Part shown: piece by piece, positions 16,984 through 24,885 of the stretch
Layout of the letters: each line of letters begins with the position of its first letter
How positions within the stretch are numbered: position 1 is the stretch's first letter
Assembly: GCF_045348435.1 (NCBI RefSeq)
Contig: NZ_CP157484.1
Location: 1-64,000, forward strand
DNA from: Alsobacter sp045348435
Lineage (GTDB): Bacteria > Pseudomonadota > Alphaproteobacteria > Rhizobiales > Beijerinckiaceae
Direction: 5' to 3'
Length of the DNA stretch: 64,000 nt
The notes under the pieces: generated by a model
Told to the model about the DNA's origin: nothing
Database searches by the model: none
Seen by the model: only the letters and a program-made list of their open reading frames with translations
Made by a program: the position numbers and the translations under genes

Positions 16984-18027
16984 TCAGTGCCAGGTCGGCA
17001 GCGTTTGCAGGCCGCCTTTGTCGTATAGGTTGTTCATGCCGCGTGGCAGACCCAGACCTTTGGCGCCAAAGCTCGCTTCGTAGACTTCGCCATAGTTTCC
17101 GATGTCTTTGACGATCCGCTTCGACCATTCATTGTCGACGCCCAGCAACTTGCCAAAGTCGCCCTCGATTCCAAAAAAACGGCGAACATCAGGATCGCTG
17201 GGCTTTTCGGCCATCTTGTCGGCATTGGCCCTGGTGATGCCCAGCACCTCGGCTTCCAACATGGCGTAATGCACCCACCGCACAAGCCGGGTCCAAGGCT
17301 CGTCGCCTGCCCGTGTCAGCGGCCCGATCGGCTGAAGGCCCCCGATGGTTTCCGGAATGAACAGCCAATCGGCTGGAGCTTTCATGGTGGAGCGCGCCGC
17401 CGCAACGGACCCGCCATCGTCGGTATAGCCGTCGCAACGGCCGGAGTCCGCCGCCGCGAAAGCCTCCTCCGGCTTATCGAACAGCAGGGTCTTGATCTCG
17501 ACGCCATTAGCCCGGTTGAAGTCAGCGATATTCGTCTCCAGAGTTGTGCCTGTCAGAACGCAGATGGTTGCGCCGTTCAACTCCTTGAGGCGCCCCACGC
17601 CAAGATTTTTGCGGACCATAAATGTTTGGCCGGTGTAAAAGTTGACGGCAGGCAACTCGAGACCGAGCGCTGTGTTCCGCATGAAGCTGTGTTCCGAGTC
17701 CCGGATCAGCACGTCGATTTCGCCGGACTTCAACACGGAAAAGCGTTCCTTGGCGGTGAGGCCAATGAACTTCACCTTGGTTGGGGATCCGACGGTCGCA
17801 TCGGCGATCGCCCGACACAGAGCGATATCGAGCCCTTGCCATTCGCCGGAGCTGTCTTGATACGCATAGCCCGGAATGCCAGTGTCGATGCCGCAGATGA
17901 GTTGGCCACGCTTTTTCACCGCGTCCAGCGTAGGGCTCGAGACCTGCGCAGCGGCCTGCTCTGCGCCGATTGTCACGCCCGCCGCAGCAACAAAGGCCAA
18001 ACTGACGGCTTTCCACATGTTGCTCAT
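16984..18027 (-). CDS. Periplasmic amino-acid-binding protein (AapJ/BztA-like)
   Basis: A 347-residue solute-binding protein with a signal peptide (MSNMWKAVSLAFVAAAGVTIG...AAA). Family landmarks are LDAVKKRGQLICGIDTGIPG, GLDIALCRAIADA, RFSVLKSGEIDVLIRDSEH, GRCDGYTDDGGSVAAARS and IGNYGEVYEASFG. It delivers an L-amino acid or an analogue to the permeases encoded downstream. A strong ribosome-binding site (GGGGAGGG) precedes the ATG. The aminotransferase gene ends 27 bp upstream. Confidence 0.9.
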   Translation of the reverse strand: MSNMWKAVSLAFVAAAGVTIGAEQAAAQVSSPTLDAVKKRGQLICGIDTGIPGYAYQDSSGEWQGLDIALCRAIADATVGSPTKVKFIGLTAKERFSVLKSGEIDVLIRDSEHSFMRNTALGLELPAVNFYTGQTFMVRKNLGVGRLKELNGATICVLTGTTLETNIADFNRANGVEIKTLLFDKPEEAFAAADSGRCDGYTDDGGSVAAARSTMKAPADWLFIPETIGGLQPIGPLTRAGDEPWTRLVRWVHYAMLEAEVLGITRANADKMAEKPSDPDVRRFFGIEGDFGKLLGVDNEWSKRIVKDIGNYGEVYEASFGAKGLGLPRGMNNLYDKGGLQTLPTWH

Positions 18028-18054
18028 GCCTGACCCTCCCCTGCTCGTGTTCGG

Positions 18055-19017
18055 TCAAGCCTGTTCTGCTCCCAAGGGGAAATCCAGCCCGGCTTGATTG
18101 TAGTCGACCGGCTCAGCGAACCAGCCCTCCTTGCGCTTGCGCCAGTAGGTTTCCCGCAGCCGCTCAGCGACTGGGCCCGGCCGGTCATTTCCCAGAATGC
18201 GTCCATCGAGCCGCGTGACCGGCACGATCCCGCCCGCGGTGCCCGTGACGAAGATTTCGTCCGCTTCTCGCAGTTCACGAACCGGCACCCGCCTGATTTC
18301 GCATACAATGCCGAGTTCCCGGCAGAGATCGATGACGCTCAGGCGGCTGATGCCTTCCAGGACGTTCGCGTCGGCTGTGGCGACCCTTCCATCGGTGACG
18401 CAAAAAACATTGTACCCCGGGCCCTCCGTCACGTTGCCTTCGAGATCGAGAAGGATCGGGTTGTCGGCGCCCTTGTCTTCGGCCTCGAACAGGGCTGCGG
18501 TCATGTCCGCCCAGTGAAAATTCTTGGCGCGAGCATTGACGCAGACATCTGGGATACGCGGCGTAGTCGCGACGATCATATGCGCGCCCCTCTCGATGAC
18601 GTCGGGCTTCATGACCCAAACGTACGGCATCGCGAAAGCGACGATGTAGCTTCTCGCGTTGACGGGATGATAGCGCTGGTCGGGCGTGGGACGTCCGCGC
18701 ATGCAGTCCATAGCCACATAGGCGTCAGAGAGCCCAGTTAAGGCGACGAGCCGGTGGAGAATGCGACGGAGGTCGGCGTCGCTCTCGCGCGGCTGAAAGC
18801 GCATCGACTCCATGGACGCTCGGAACCGGCGCAGGTGATCATCGAGACGGAAGAAGCAGCCACCCCACACGCTCACCACGTCATAGGTGACGTCGGAGCG
18901 CCTGTAACCCCACTCCGTGATCGGGATCCTGGCCTCAGTGATGGGCAGAAACGCGCCATCCAGGTAAGCAGAGCCGGCAGGCCAGCGGGCGTGGGAATGG
19001 GGAACCTGCAGCGTCAT
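18055..19017 (-). CDS. Class IV (branched-chain/D-amino-acid type) aminotransferase
   Basis: A 320-residue PLP enzyme of fold type IV. Landmarks are AYLDGAFLPITEARIPI, WGGCFFRLDDHLRRF, ARAKNFHWADMTAALFEA (catalytic lysine in AKN), NPILLDLEGNVTEGPGYNVF, and GTAGGIVPVTRLDGR. It transfers an amino group from an L- or D-amino acid to a 2-oxo acid; substrate choice cannot be read by eye. The ATG at 19017 follows GGGAGGGCGC; the open frame upstream to 19146 has no family similarity. It is the first gene of the operon with the Aap-like transporter and RraA-like protein. Confidence 0.85.
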   Translation of the reverse strand: MTLQVPHSHARWPAGSAYLDGAFLPITEARIPITEWGYRRSDVTYDVVSVWGGCFFRLDDHLRRFRASMESMRFQPRESDADLRRILHRLVALTGLSDAYVAMDCMRGRPTPDQRYHPVNARSYIVAFAMPYVWVMKPDVIERGAHMIVATTPRIPDVCVNARAKNFHWADMTAALFEAEDKGADNPILLDLEGNVTEGPGYNVFCVTDGRVATADANVLEGISRLSVIDLCRELGIVCEIRRVPVRELREADEIFVTGTAGGIVPVTRLDGRILGNDRPGPVAERLRETYWRKRKEGWFAEPVDYNQAGLDFPLGAEQA

Positions 19018-19257
19018 CGCAGCGCCCTCCCGACCAGCCTCAGGCGGCTGGGTGAGATCTTCATTCCCCGAAATTGCGCAGGTTGAGTCAAGTAAAAACA
19101 AGGTGCGCTGGGTGGCCCCGGCGAGCGGCATGCTCGATGCAGACATCCCAAGCTAACAGTCTTTGGCTGGTTAAGAACGCTTGCGGACACGGGGCGACGT
19201 CGTCACGACCAGTCCGCTTTGCGGCGAGGACCCGGGCCCACAACGCAAAAATCCACG

Positions 19258-19280
19258 GCGTTGGGGGCTTAGCCCCAACG
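19258..19280 (-). terminator. Possible terminator hairpin downstream of the methyltransferase gene
   Basis: CGTTGGGG pairs with CCCCAACG across a 6-nt loop (8-bp stem). On the minus strand the hairpin lies about 47 nt after the methyltransferase stop, and a TTTTT run occurs about 7 nt beyond it. It would separate that gene from the aminotransferase operon. Confidence 0.4.
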
Positions 19281-19326
19281 ACCCCGTCGTCGGCGCTGCA
19301 TAGGCCCGTGCAGTCCGCCCTCTTTG

Positions 19327-20136
19327 CTAATCACCCTCGGGCACAAGGCCCTTGCATGCCCAAGCCACTGAAACGAAGGAGCGTGGGCCGTCGGGCTCTC
19401 CCCCCTGATAGGCCGCCTGCACCGCTTCTTCTGCCTCGGCTAGGCGGTCTGCGTCGAGCCCGCTGACATATTTGCCGAGCGGGCCCTCGCCTGAGGCGAT
19501 CGGCTCCCAATAGTCGGCAAAATTCTTGTAATCCATCCGGATCAGAATCGAGGTCTGCTCTACGTCGACAAGATTCTCCGAAAGGAAGCCTTGCCTCAGT
19601 GCATCCGGCCGCATCATCGGCTGAAAGAAATACTGGTGACGCGACCGTCGCGCTTCGGGGCCCCGCGCCGCGATCGTGTCCCAGAACATGCGCATGCTGG
19701 GCATGCCGCCAAGGTGATCCCATACAGCCGCAGCGACCGTGCCTCCCGCTCGAACGACGCGGCGCATCTCGGCGATCGCTTTGTGGGCCTCTGGAACGAA
19801 ATGCAGAACCAGCAGCGAGAACGCCCGGTCGAAACGCTTGTCCTCGAAAGCCAGGGCGCACGCATCACCCTGCGTGATGGAGATTCGGGAATCCGAGTTC
19901 CGGCGCTGTGCCTCCGCCACGAACACGGGCGAGTAGTCGATGGCGGCGATCTCGTCCAGTTTAGCTGACTGGGCGAGCGCAAAAGTGAGACTGCCGGTCC
20001 CGCAGCCCACGTCAAGAACGCGCTCGCCATCCGCGATGCCTGCGAAGGCGATGAATGGCTCCGCCAGCCTTCGGCTCCAGCGGCCCATCAATTGCTCGTA
20101 CCCAGCGGCGCTACGGACAGTGAAGCTGGACGTCAT
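19327..20136 (-). CDS. Class I SAM-dependent methyltransferase
   Basis: A 269-residue cytoplasmic enzyme. Motif I is VLDVGCGTGSLTFAL, post-I is AAIDYSPVFVAEA, motif II ITQGDACALAF, and DRAFSLLVLHFVPEAHKAI follows. The pattern matches UbiE/COQ5-like methyltransferases of unknown substrate. It has its own start with no close neighbour: 140 bp separate it from the second solute-binding-protein gene. It may or may not belong to the transporter operon. Confidence 0.85.
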   Translation of the reverse strand: MTSSFTVRSAAGYEQLMGRWSRRLAEPFIAFAGIADGERVLDVGCGTGSLTFALAQSAKLDEIAAIDYSPVFVAEAQRRNSDSRISITQGDACALAFEDKRFDRAFSLLVLHFVPEAHKAIAEMRRVVRAGGTVAAAVWDHLGGMPSMRMFWDTIAARGPEARRSRHQYFFQPMMRPDALRQGFLSENLVDVEQTSILIRMDYKNFADYWEPIASGEGPLGKYVSGLDADRLAEAEEAVQAAYQGGEPDGPRSFVSVAWACKGLVPEGD

Positions 20137-20278
20137 GGGCCGCCTCCCGTCGGGCTAGGTTGCTGGCGAAGATAAATCCGCGTCAGCACAGGGCGAAAGG
20201 TTAACGTCGTTTGCGCCCGAATTCGCGGCCCCGCGTGGCGGCCAACTGGTCGCGTTTGGCGTAGCTCGGTTTTCTGCA

Positions 20279-21343
20279 TCACCGGAGTGGGGGCGCGTAC
20301 AGAATGCCCCCTGCGGCCCAGGACTGGTTAAGGCCGCGCGGGATACCGAGCTTCGAATGGACACCCAGATTTCGCTCGAAAAGTTCAGAATAGTTTCCGA
20401 CTGCGCTCACCGCGCGGACCGCCCAGTCGTTGTCGAGGCCGAGACGCTTGCCGAATTCGCCCTCGACGCCCGTGAACCGGCGAACATCCGGCTTGGTGGA
20501 GGCCAGCGCCTCAGCCGCGTTGCCGGCGCCGATGCCGAGCTCCTCAGCATTGACGAGCGCGAACGCGACCCATTTGACGATGTTAAACCAGGCGACGTCG
20601 TCGGCCCGGACGGCGGGCCCGAGGGGCTCCTTGGAGATCACGTCCGGGAGAATGTCCGCTGCCTTGAGTTCAGCGAGCCGCGCGCGTTCCGCATAAAGGG
20701 CGGATTGATCGGCCGTGAACGCGTCGCACTGGCCGACCACGAGCGATTTCACGGCGTCGGCGAGAGTATCGGCGGCGACCTCGGTGTAGGTCATCGAATT
20801 CGCGCGGAAGTAATCCGCCAGATTGAGCTGGGTGGTGGTGGCTTTCTGGACGCAGATCGACGACTTGTCGAGCTCCAGGGCCGAAGTCGTCTGGGGGCGG
20901 CGCATGAGCATGAAGCCCTGCCCGTCGTGATATGTGATCGCCGCAAACAGAAGGCCTAGCGACGCCTCCCGGTCGAGCGTCCATGTCGAATTGCGCGCCA
21001 GAACGTCGATCCTGCCGGATCGCAGCGCCTCAAAGCGCTCCACGGCCGACAGGGGCGTGAAATTCACCTTGCTGGCGTCGCCGAAGATCGCGGCGGCTAG
21101 CCCACGGCAGAAATCGACGTCGAAACCGCTCCATGTCTGCTGAGCGTCCCGATCCGAAAAGCCGGCTAGGCCCTGGCTGACCCCGCAGGCGAGGGCGCCG
21201 CGCTGCCTCACGGTGTCGAGAGTGGCCGCGTCGGCCGGGCTGGTCAGCGCCTGTGCGCCCAGGATGTGCACGCCGCCCAGGATCGCCCCCACGCCAAGGA
21301 TCGTCCGGACGCTCAGAATCAAGGCCCTGATGGTCTGTCGCAT
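20279..21343 (-). CDS. Second Aap-type amino-acid-binding protein, without own permease
   Basis: A 354-residue solute-binding protein paralogous to the one at 16984. Shared blocks are LDTVRQRGALACGVSQGLAG, GFDVDFCRGLAAAIF, RFEALRSGRIDVLARNSTW, GQCDAFTADQSALYAER and GNYSELFERNLGV. It has a signal peptide (ILGVGAILGGVHILGAQA). No permease or ATPase gene adjoins it, so it may feed the transporter encoded at 14.7-17.0 kb or another one. The start is ATG at 21343. An L,D-transpeptidase gene lies just upstream on the same strand (its stop is 39 nt before this ATG). Confidence 0.85.
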   Translation of the reverse strand: MRQTIRALILSVRTILGVGAILGGVHILGAQALTSPADAATLDTVRQRGALACGVSQGLAGFSDRDAQQTWSGFDVDFCRGLAAAIFGDASKVNFTPLSAVERFEALRSGRIDVLARNSTWTLDREASLGLLFAAITYHDGQGFMLMRRPQTTSALELDKSSICVQKATTTQLNLADYFRANSMTYTEVAADTLADAVKSLVVGQCDAFTADQSALYAERARLAELKAADILPDVISKEPLGPAVRADDVAWFNIVKWVAFALVNAEELGIGAGNAAEALASTKPDVRRFTGVEGEFGKRLGLDNDWAVRAVSAVGNYSELFERNLGVHSKLGIPRGLNQSWAAGGILYAPPLR

Positions 21344-21382
21344 CGGTCCGTGTCCCCCATGGCGTGTATGCGAGGCTCCGCC

Positions 21383-22024
21383 TCAGAGGCTGGCGGCGTG
21401 GCGGATGATCACCTTGGTCCCGACATTGGCGTGTGCGTAGAGGTCGACGACATCGCCGTTCGCAAGGCGGAAGCAGCCCGACGAGATCGACTGGCCGATG
21501 GTCTCGGGCTGGTTGGTGCCATGGATGCGGTAGACGGTCCCGCCCAGATACATGGCCCGCGCCCCCATCGGGTTGCCGGGTCCGCCCGCCATGAAGCGCG
21601 GCAGATAGGGCTGCCGGGCGATCATTTCAGGCGGGGGCGTCCAGTCCGGCCATTCCGCTTTGCGTGTGATCTTCACGAGGCCTGACCACTGGAATCCCTC
21701 GCGTCCCACGCCGATGCCGTAGCGCAGCGCCCGATTGTTGCCGAGCGTGAGATAGAGGAAGCGCTCCGATGTGTGGATCTCGATCGTGCCGGGCGGCTCA
21801 TTGCTTCGGAAGAACACGAGCTGGCGCTTGAACGGCCCCTCCGTGATGGTGATCTCCTCGGTCGAGACGCGACCGGGTTCGTCCAAGACGGACAGGGTCT
21901 CGCGCGCCGTGGCGGCCGACGCGGCCTGCGCCAGGGCCGGGGCGCTGGCGAGCGTCGAAACGACCGCTGCGAGCCCGATCGAGGCGGCGACGACGCTGAA
22001 CGAACGACGAAACGCAGCAACCAT
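21383..22024 (-). CDS. L,D-transpeptidase (YkuD domain), periplasmic
   Basis: A 213-residue secreted enzyme with a signal peptide (FSVVAASIGLAAVVSTLASAPALA). The YkuD catalytic site is HGTNQPETIGQSISSGCFR, with the nucleophile cysteine in SSGCFR. Such enzymes form 3-3 cross-links in peptidoglycan or attach proteins to it. The ATG at 22024 follows GGAGACACGCC, which favours it over the open extension to 22069. It ends 39 nt before the second solute-binding gene and may share a transcript with the lipoprotein gene upstream. Confidence 0.9.
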   Translation of the reverse strand: MVAAFRRSFSVVAASIGLAAVVSTLASAPALAQAASAATARETLSVLDEPGRVSTEEITITEGPFKRQLVFFRSNEPPGTIEIHTSERFLYLTLGNNRALRYGIGVGREGFQWSGLVKITRKAEWPDWTPPPEMIARQPYLPRFMAGGPGNPMGARAMYLGGTVYRIHGTNQPETIGQSISSGCFRLANGDVVDLYAHANVGTKVIIRHAASL

Positions 22025-22059
22025 GGCGTGTCTCCAGCGCCTCCGCCCGAGGAACGGGC

Positions 22060-22542
22060 CTATTTGCATCGAATGTAGACGAATGTTCCGTAGCGGGTGT
22101 TGACGTCAGGGTTGACGAAGCGCGCCACCAGCATCGTGTCGCTCACCGACAGCATTTCCCGGTCCTGATCGTCGCCCGGTGGTCCCTCGAACCCCAGATA
22201 AGTCTTGCCGCCGGGGCCTCCCTTGAGGGTGAGCTCATGCAAGGTCGCGTCATCGGCGACATGCATCATCACGCCGTCGGACGGACCTTTGGCGATCACA
22301 TAGGGGAGCTTGCACTGCGCCCGGGCCTGGGCTTCCGTGCGGGCCCGGTCCTTCTCGTCCCGGTAGGACGCGACCCCCCAACTTCCCACCAGCCTGTCGA
22401 CCGGGTAGGGCGGAGCCGTCGCGACCGCCCGGGTCGCCACAGGGGAGTCGCCGGTCGTGTTGCACGACGCGAGCGCTCCGCACCCCAAGGCTGCGGCCGT
22501 CGCCACGAACAGGCGCATCAAATAGCTTACCGCCGATGGCAT
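22060..22542 (-). CDS. Conserved lipoprotein, function unknown
   Basis: A 160-residue protein with a lipoprotein signal (LFVATAAALGCGALASC; lipobox LASC). The mature part includes VDRLVGSWGVASYRDEKDRARTE and ends RYGTFVYIRCK, a compact lipocalin-like or inhibitor-like fold by appearance. I do not recognise a named family. The ATG at 22542 has AAGGAG 11 nt upstream; an in-frame ATG at 22518 is an alternative. It ends 35 nt before the L,D-transpeptidase gene on the same strand. Confidence 0.7.
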   Translation of the reverse strand: MPSAVSYLMRLFVATAAALGCGALASCNTTGDSPVATRAVATAPPYPVDRLVGSWGVASYRDEKDRARTEAQARAQCKLPYVIAKGPSDGVMMHVADDATLHELTLKGGPGGKTYLGFEGPPGDDQDREMLSVSDTMLVARFVNPDVNTRYGTFVYIRCK

Positions 22543-22961
22543 GGAGATTGTCTCTCCTTGGATTAGCGTATTTGGAATATCTTATAACCAAGGGGGTGCT
22601 CGCAAGAGAAAACGAAGTTTCTTCTGGACAATGCAAAACGGAGCTACGTTTCGTCCTTGTTTGTTGCGAACGGACCGGGGCCGAAGCCATAACCCTGATC
22701 GGACGCTTGCGCGTCGAGTCCTCGTGAGGCTTTACTAAACCGGGGACCGCTGGACGGCGCAGGCCGAGCCCCACGATCGTACCGTCTCGCGCCACTCCGA
22801 CCAACCTTTGCAGGTCGCGGCTCGCGACCTCCAACCCCGTCTTGAATTTAGGGGGTCGGATGGGGCAACCATTGAACCAGGGGAGTTTTCACGAGCCTGT
22901 GTTCAAGCTTCGCCTTGCGGAACTTCGCCAGGATCCCGATCTCCATCGCAGGAGGAACTCC
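22543..22961. other. AT-richer intergenic region at the likely right edge of the accessory block
   Basis: About 420 bp. The first 100 bp (22555-22650) are conspicuously AT-rich for this genome and probably hold the promoter of the lipoprotein/L,D-transpeptidase genes. No tRNA-like sequence or obvious copy of the tRNA-Ser 3' end is visible. The rest leads to the 31-codon gene. Confidence 0.4.
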
Positions 22962-23057
22962 ATGTCGATCCTGCTCTTCCGCTTCATCGGAGCCGTGACC
23001 CTGCTGGTGGCGAGCCCCACGCTGGCCTTGGCCTGCAAGATCATCGGCAACGGCTGA
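22962..23057 (+). CDS. Very small secreted or membrane-anchored peptide (31 residues)
   Basis: The sequence GCAGGAGGAACTCC before the ATG is a near-perfect ribosome-binding site. The product is 31 residues: MSILLFRFIG, a hydrophobic helix (AVTLLVASPTLALA) and a short tail CKIIGNG. It looks like a signal peptide followed by only seven residues, with a cysteine right after ALA (signal peptidase I site, or a weak lipobox). It could be a secreted micro-peptide, a membrane anchor or a truncated gene. It converges with the MFS transporter gene, whose stop lies 9 nt away. Confidence 0.5.
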   Translation: MSILLFRFIGAVTLLVASPTLALACKIIGNG

Positions 23058-23065
23058 CCCCCGTC

Positions 23066-24397
23066 TCAGAGCCGCCTGATCCCTGCCGCGATGCGCCGCC
23101 TCGTTCGCGGGTGAGGCCTTCGGCTCTGGTCGCAACCGTGTACGCCCGTTTCGGGCATGAGGACTGCGTAGAGCGCGAACCCGGCGGCCGCGACGCCCGC
23201 AAGGCCCAGGAAGGCAGCCGTGTATCCGAAGCGCACAATGATGAACCCGGCCAGCGAGGTGCTCAGCGCTGCTCCCAGCCCCTGCGCGGCGCCCACTGCC
23301 CCCTGCGCCACGTTGAAGTGGCCGGTGCCGCGTGTCAGGTCAGCGACGACGACCGGGAACAGCGCCCCGTAGATCCCTGCGCCGACCCCGTCGAGGCACT
23401 GCACGGCGACCAGCGCCATGGGCTCGTCCGAGAGGGTGTACAGCGCCCCGCGCACAGCCAGGACGCCGAACGCCGTCAAGAACAGCGGCTTGCGTCCCCA
23501 GCGGTCCGCGCGGGCGCCCACCAGCATGGCGACCGGAACCATGACGAGCTGCGCAGCCACGATGCAGAGAGCCACCATGGACGTCGCGCTCTCCTTGCCG
23601 GCGAGCTTTGACAGCAGTTGGCTGACCGACGTCAGCATGGCGGCGTTTGCGAGATGGAAAAGGGCCGCCAGCACGGCGAATAGCAGCAGCAGCCGGTTCT
23701 CCAGGAGCGTGCGCCAGCCCGAAGGCGCCTGAGCGGCTCCGCCGGCGGAGTGGTCGAGGCCCCGCGCCACTGCGTCGTCCACGGCTGCGGCTGGAATCAG
23801 GAGCGTCGCGCCAATGCTCAGGACCGCGAGCAGCGCCATGAGCCAGAACACCACGACGGGGCCGAAAAGGGTCGCGCAGGCGGCCGCGATCCCAGCCGAC
23901 ACGGCATTGCCGGCGTGATTGAAGGCCTCGTTCCGGCCGATGCGGCGGGCGAAAGCCTGCGGCCCGACGATCCCGAGCGTGATCGCGGCCAGAGCCGGCG
24001 GGAACACGGCGCCCGCTACGCCGGCGATCGATTGCGTCGCCGCGACGGCCGCGAAGGAGCCGATGAACGGCAGCGCGAGTGAGCTCAGCGTGACAGCGAG
24101 CGCGGCTGCGATCACGACGGAGCGCTTGCGCGACGTGCGGTCGATAAGGGCGCCGGCGGGCGTTTGAGCGACGAGCCCGGCGACGCCGGCGATCGTCATC
24201 ACGAGCCCGATGGTCGCCTCATCCCAGCCTTGCTGGGGACCGCGCACCGCTAGCAGGTAGATCGCCAGATATGGGCCGAGGCCGTCGCGAACGTCCGCCA
24301 GCGTGAAGTTCAGCGCATCGAGGGCCCAACTCGCTCGCGACCCCGTCGCCAGCTCGCCGCCCGCTGCACCGGGCGCGCTTCTCTCGATGACCGCCAT
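23066..24397 (-). CDS. Major facilitator superfamily transporter
   Basis: A 443-residue inner-membrane transporter with about twelve hydrophobic helices. MFS signatures are GALIDRTSRKRSV after helix 2 and GARADRWGRKPLF after helix 8. The opening LDALNFTLADVRDGLGPYLA resembles a group of uncharacterised MFS proteins in proteobacteria. The ATG at 24397 was chosen, with an in-frame ATG at 24454 as alternative. The substrate is unknown. It is a single gene. Confidence 0.82.
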   Translation of the reverse strand: MAVIERSAPGAAGGELATGSRASWALDALNFTLADVRDGLGPYLAIYLLAVRGPQQGWDEATIGLVMTIAGVAGLVAQTPAGALIDRTSRKRSVVIAAALAVTLSSLALPFIGSFAAVAATQSIAGVAGAVFPPALAAITLGIVGPQAFARRIGRNEAFNHAGNAVSAGIAAACATLFGPVVVFWLMALLAVLSIGATLLIPAAAVDDAVARGLDHSAGGAAQAPSGWRTLLENRLLLLFAVLAALFHLANAAMLTSVSQLLSKLAGKESATSMVALCIVAAQLVMVPVAMLVGARADRWGRKPLFLTAFGVLAVRGALYTLSDEPMALVAVQCLDGVGAGIYGALFPVVVADLTRGTGHFNVAQGAVGAAQGLGAALSTSLAGFIIVRFGYTAAFLGLAGVAAAGFALYAVLMPETGVHGCDQSRRPHPRTRRRIAAGIRRL

Positions 24398-24851
24398 TCC
24401 GTTCCATCCCGCGTCAGCGCTGAAACCCTCGCGGCAGGTGCTGGCGTGGGTCAAAGCCGAGAATGCGGCTCAGGGCGGTCGGTTCGGCTGCGCGGCGAGG
24501 CAGCGCAATGGTTGAAGGTCGCCATTCGTCGGCTGCATCGCGGCGGTTCGGAGCCCATTCCGGCTGGGCGAAGCCGTAAAGACAACGAGACCGCCAGTGA
24601 CGCCGTGCGGGACGATCAAGGCTCTCCCCCCACCGTACGCCCCAAGACCAACCGAAGCCCCCGCGCAACCAAACGGCTCCGCTCGAGTTCCACCCCCGTC
24701 ACGCGCGATGTCGGAGCCTCGATGAGGCGGCGATGGCGGGGGCCGGTGCGGGCCCGCCGGCGCAGGCCGTGAGGGGTTCCGGGAGCGCGGACGGCGTCGC
24801 TCCCGAGGGGCGGACGAATGCTCCATTCGGAAGGCCCCCGCGGCGGGCGGC
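24398..24851. other. Intergenic region upstream of the small heat-shock gene
   Basis: About 450 bp between divergent MFS and hsp20 genes. Open frames are shadow-like. It should contain the heat-shock promoter of hsp20 and the MFS promoter; I could not identify a convincing RpoH -35/-10 pair by eye. Confidence 0.4.
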
Positions 24852-24885
24852 GTCTCCCACACTCACCGGTGAGGAGACCATCATG
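24852..24885 (+). promoter_or_regulatory. Candidate RNA thermometer masking the hsp20 Shine-Dalgarno
   Basis: GTCTCC (24852-24857) is perfectly complementary to GGAGAC (24873-24878), which contains the Shine-Dalgarno GGAGA 5 nt before the ATG at 24883. The 15-nt loop contains the self-complementary TCACCGGTGA. Closing the stem would hide the ribosome-binding site at low temperature. The classic ROSE U(U/C)GCU motif is not obvious. This is inference from complementarity only. Confidence 0.45.

Noticed and set aside
3078..22870. Short match between GGTTGCCCCACC near 3079 and GGATGGGGCAACC near 22857, considered as island end repeats
   Set aside because: They are inverted, short and imperfect, and do not match the tRNA-Ser 3' end expected for an attachment repeat.
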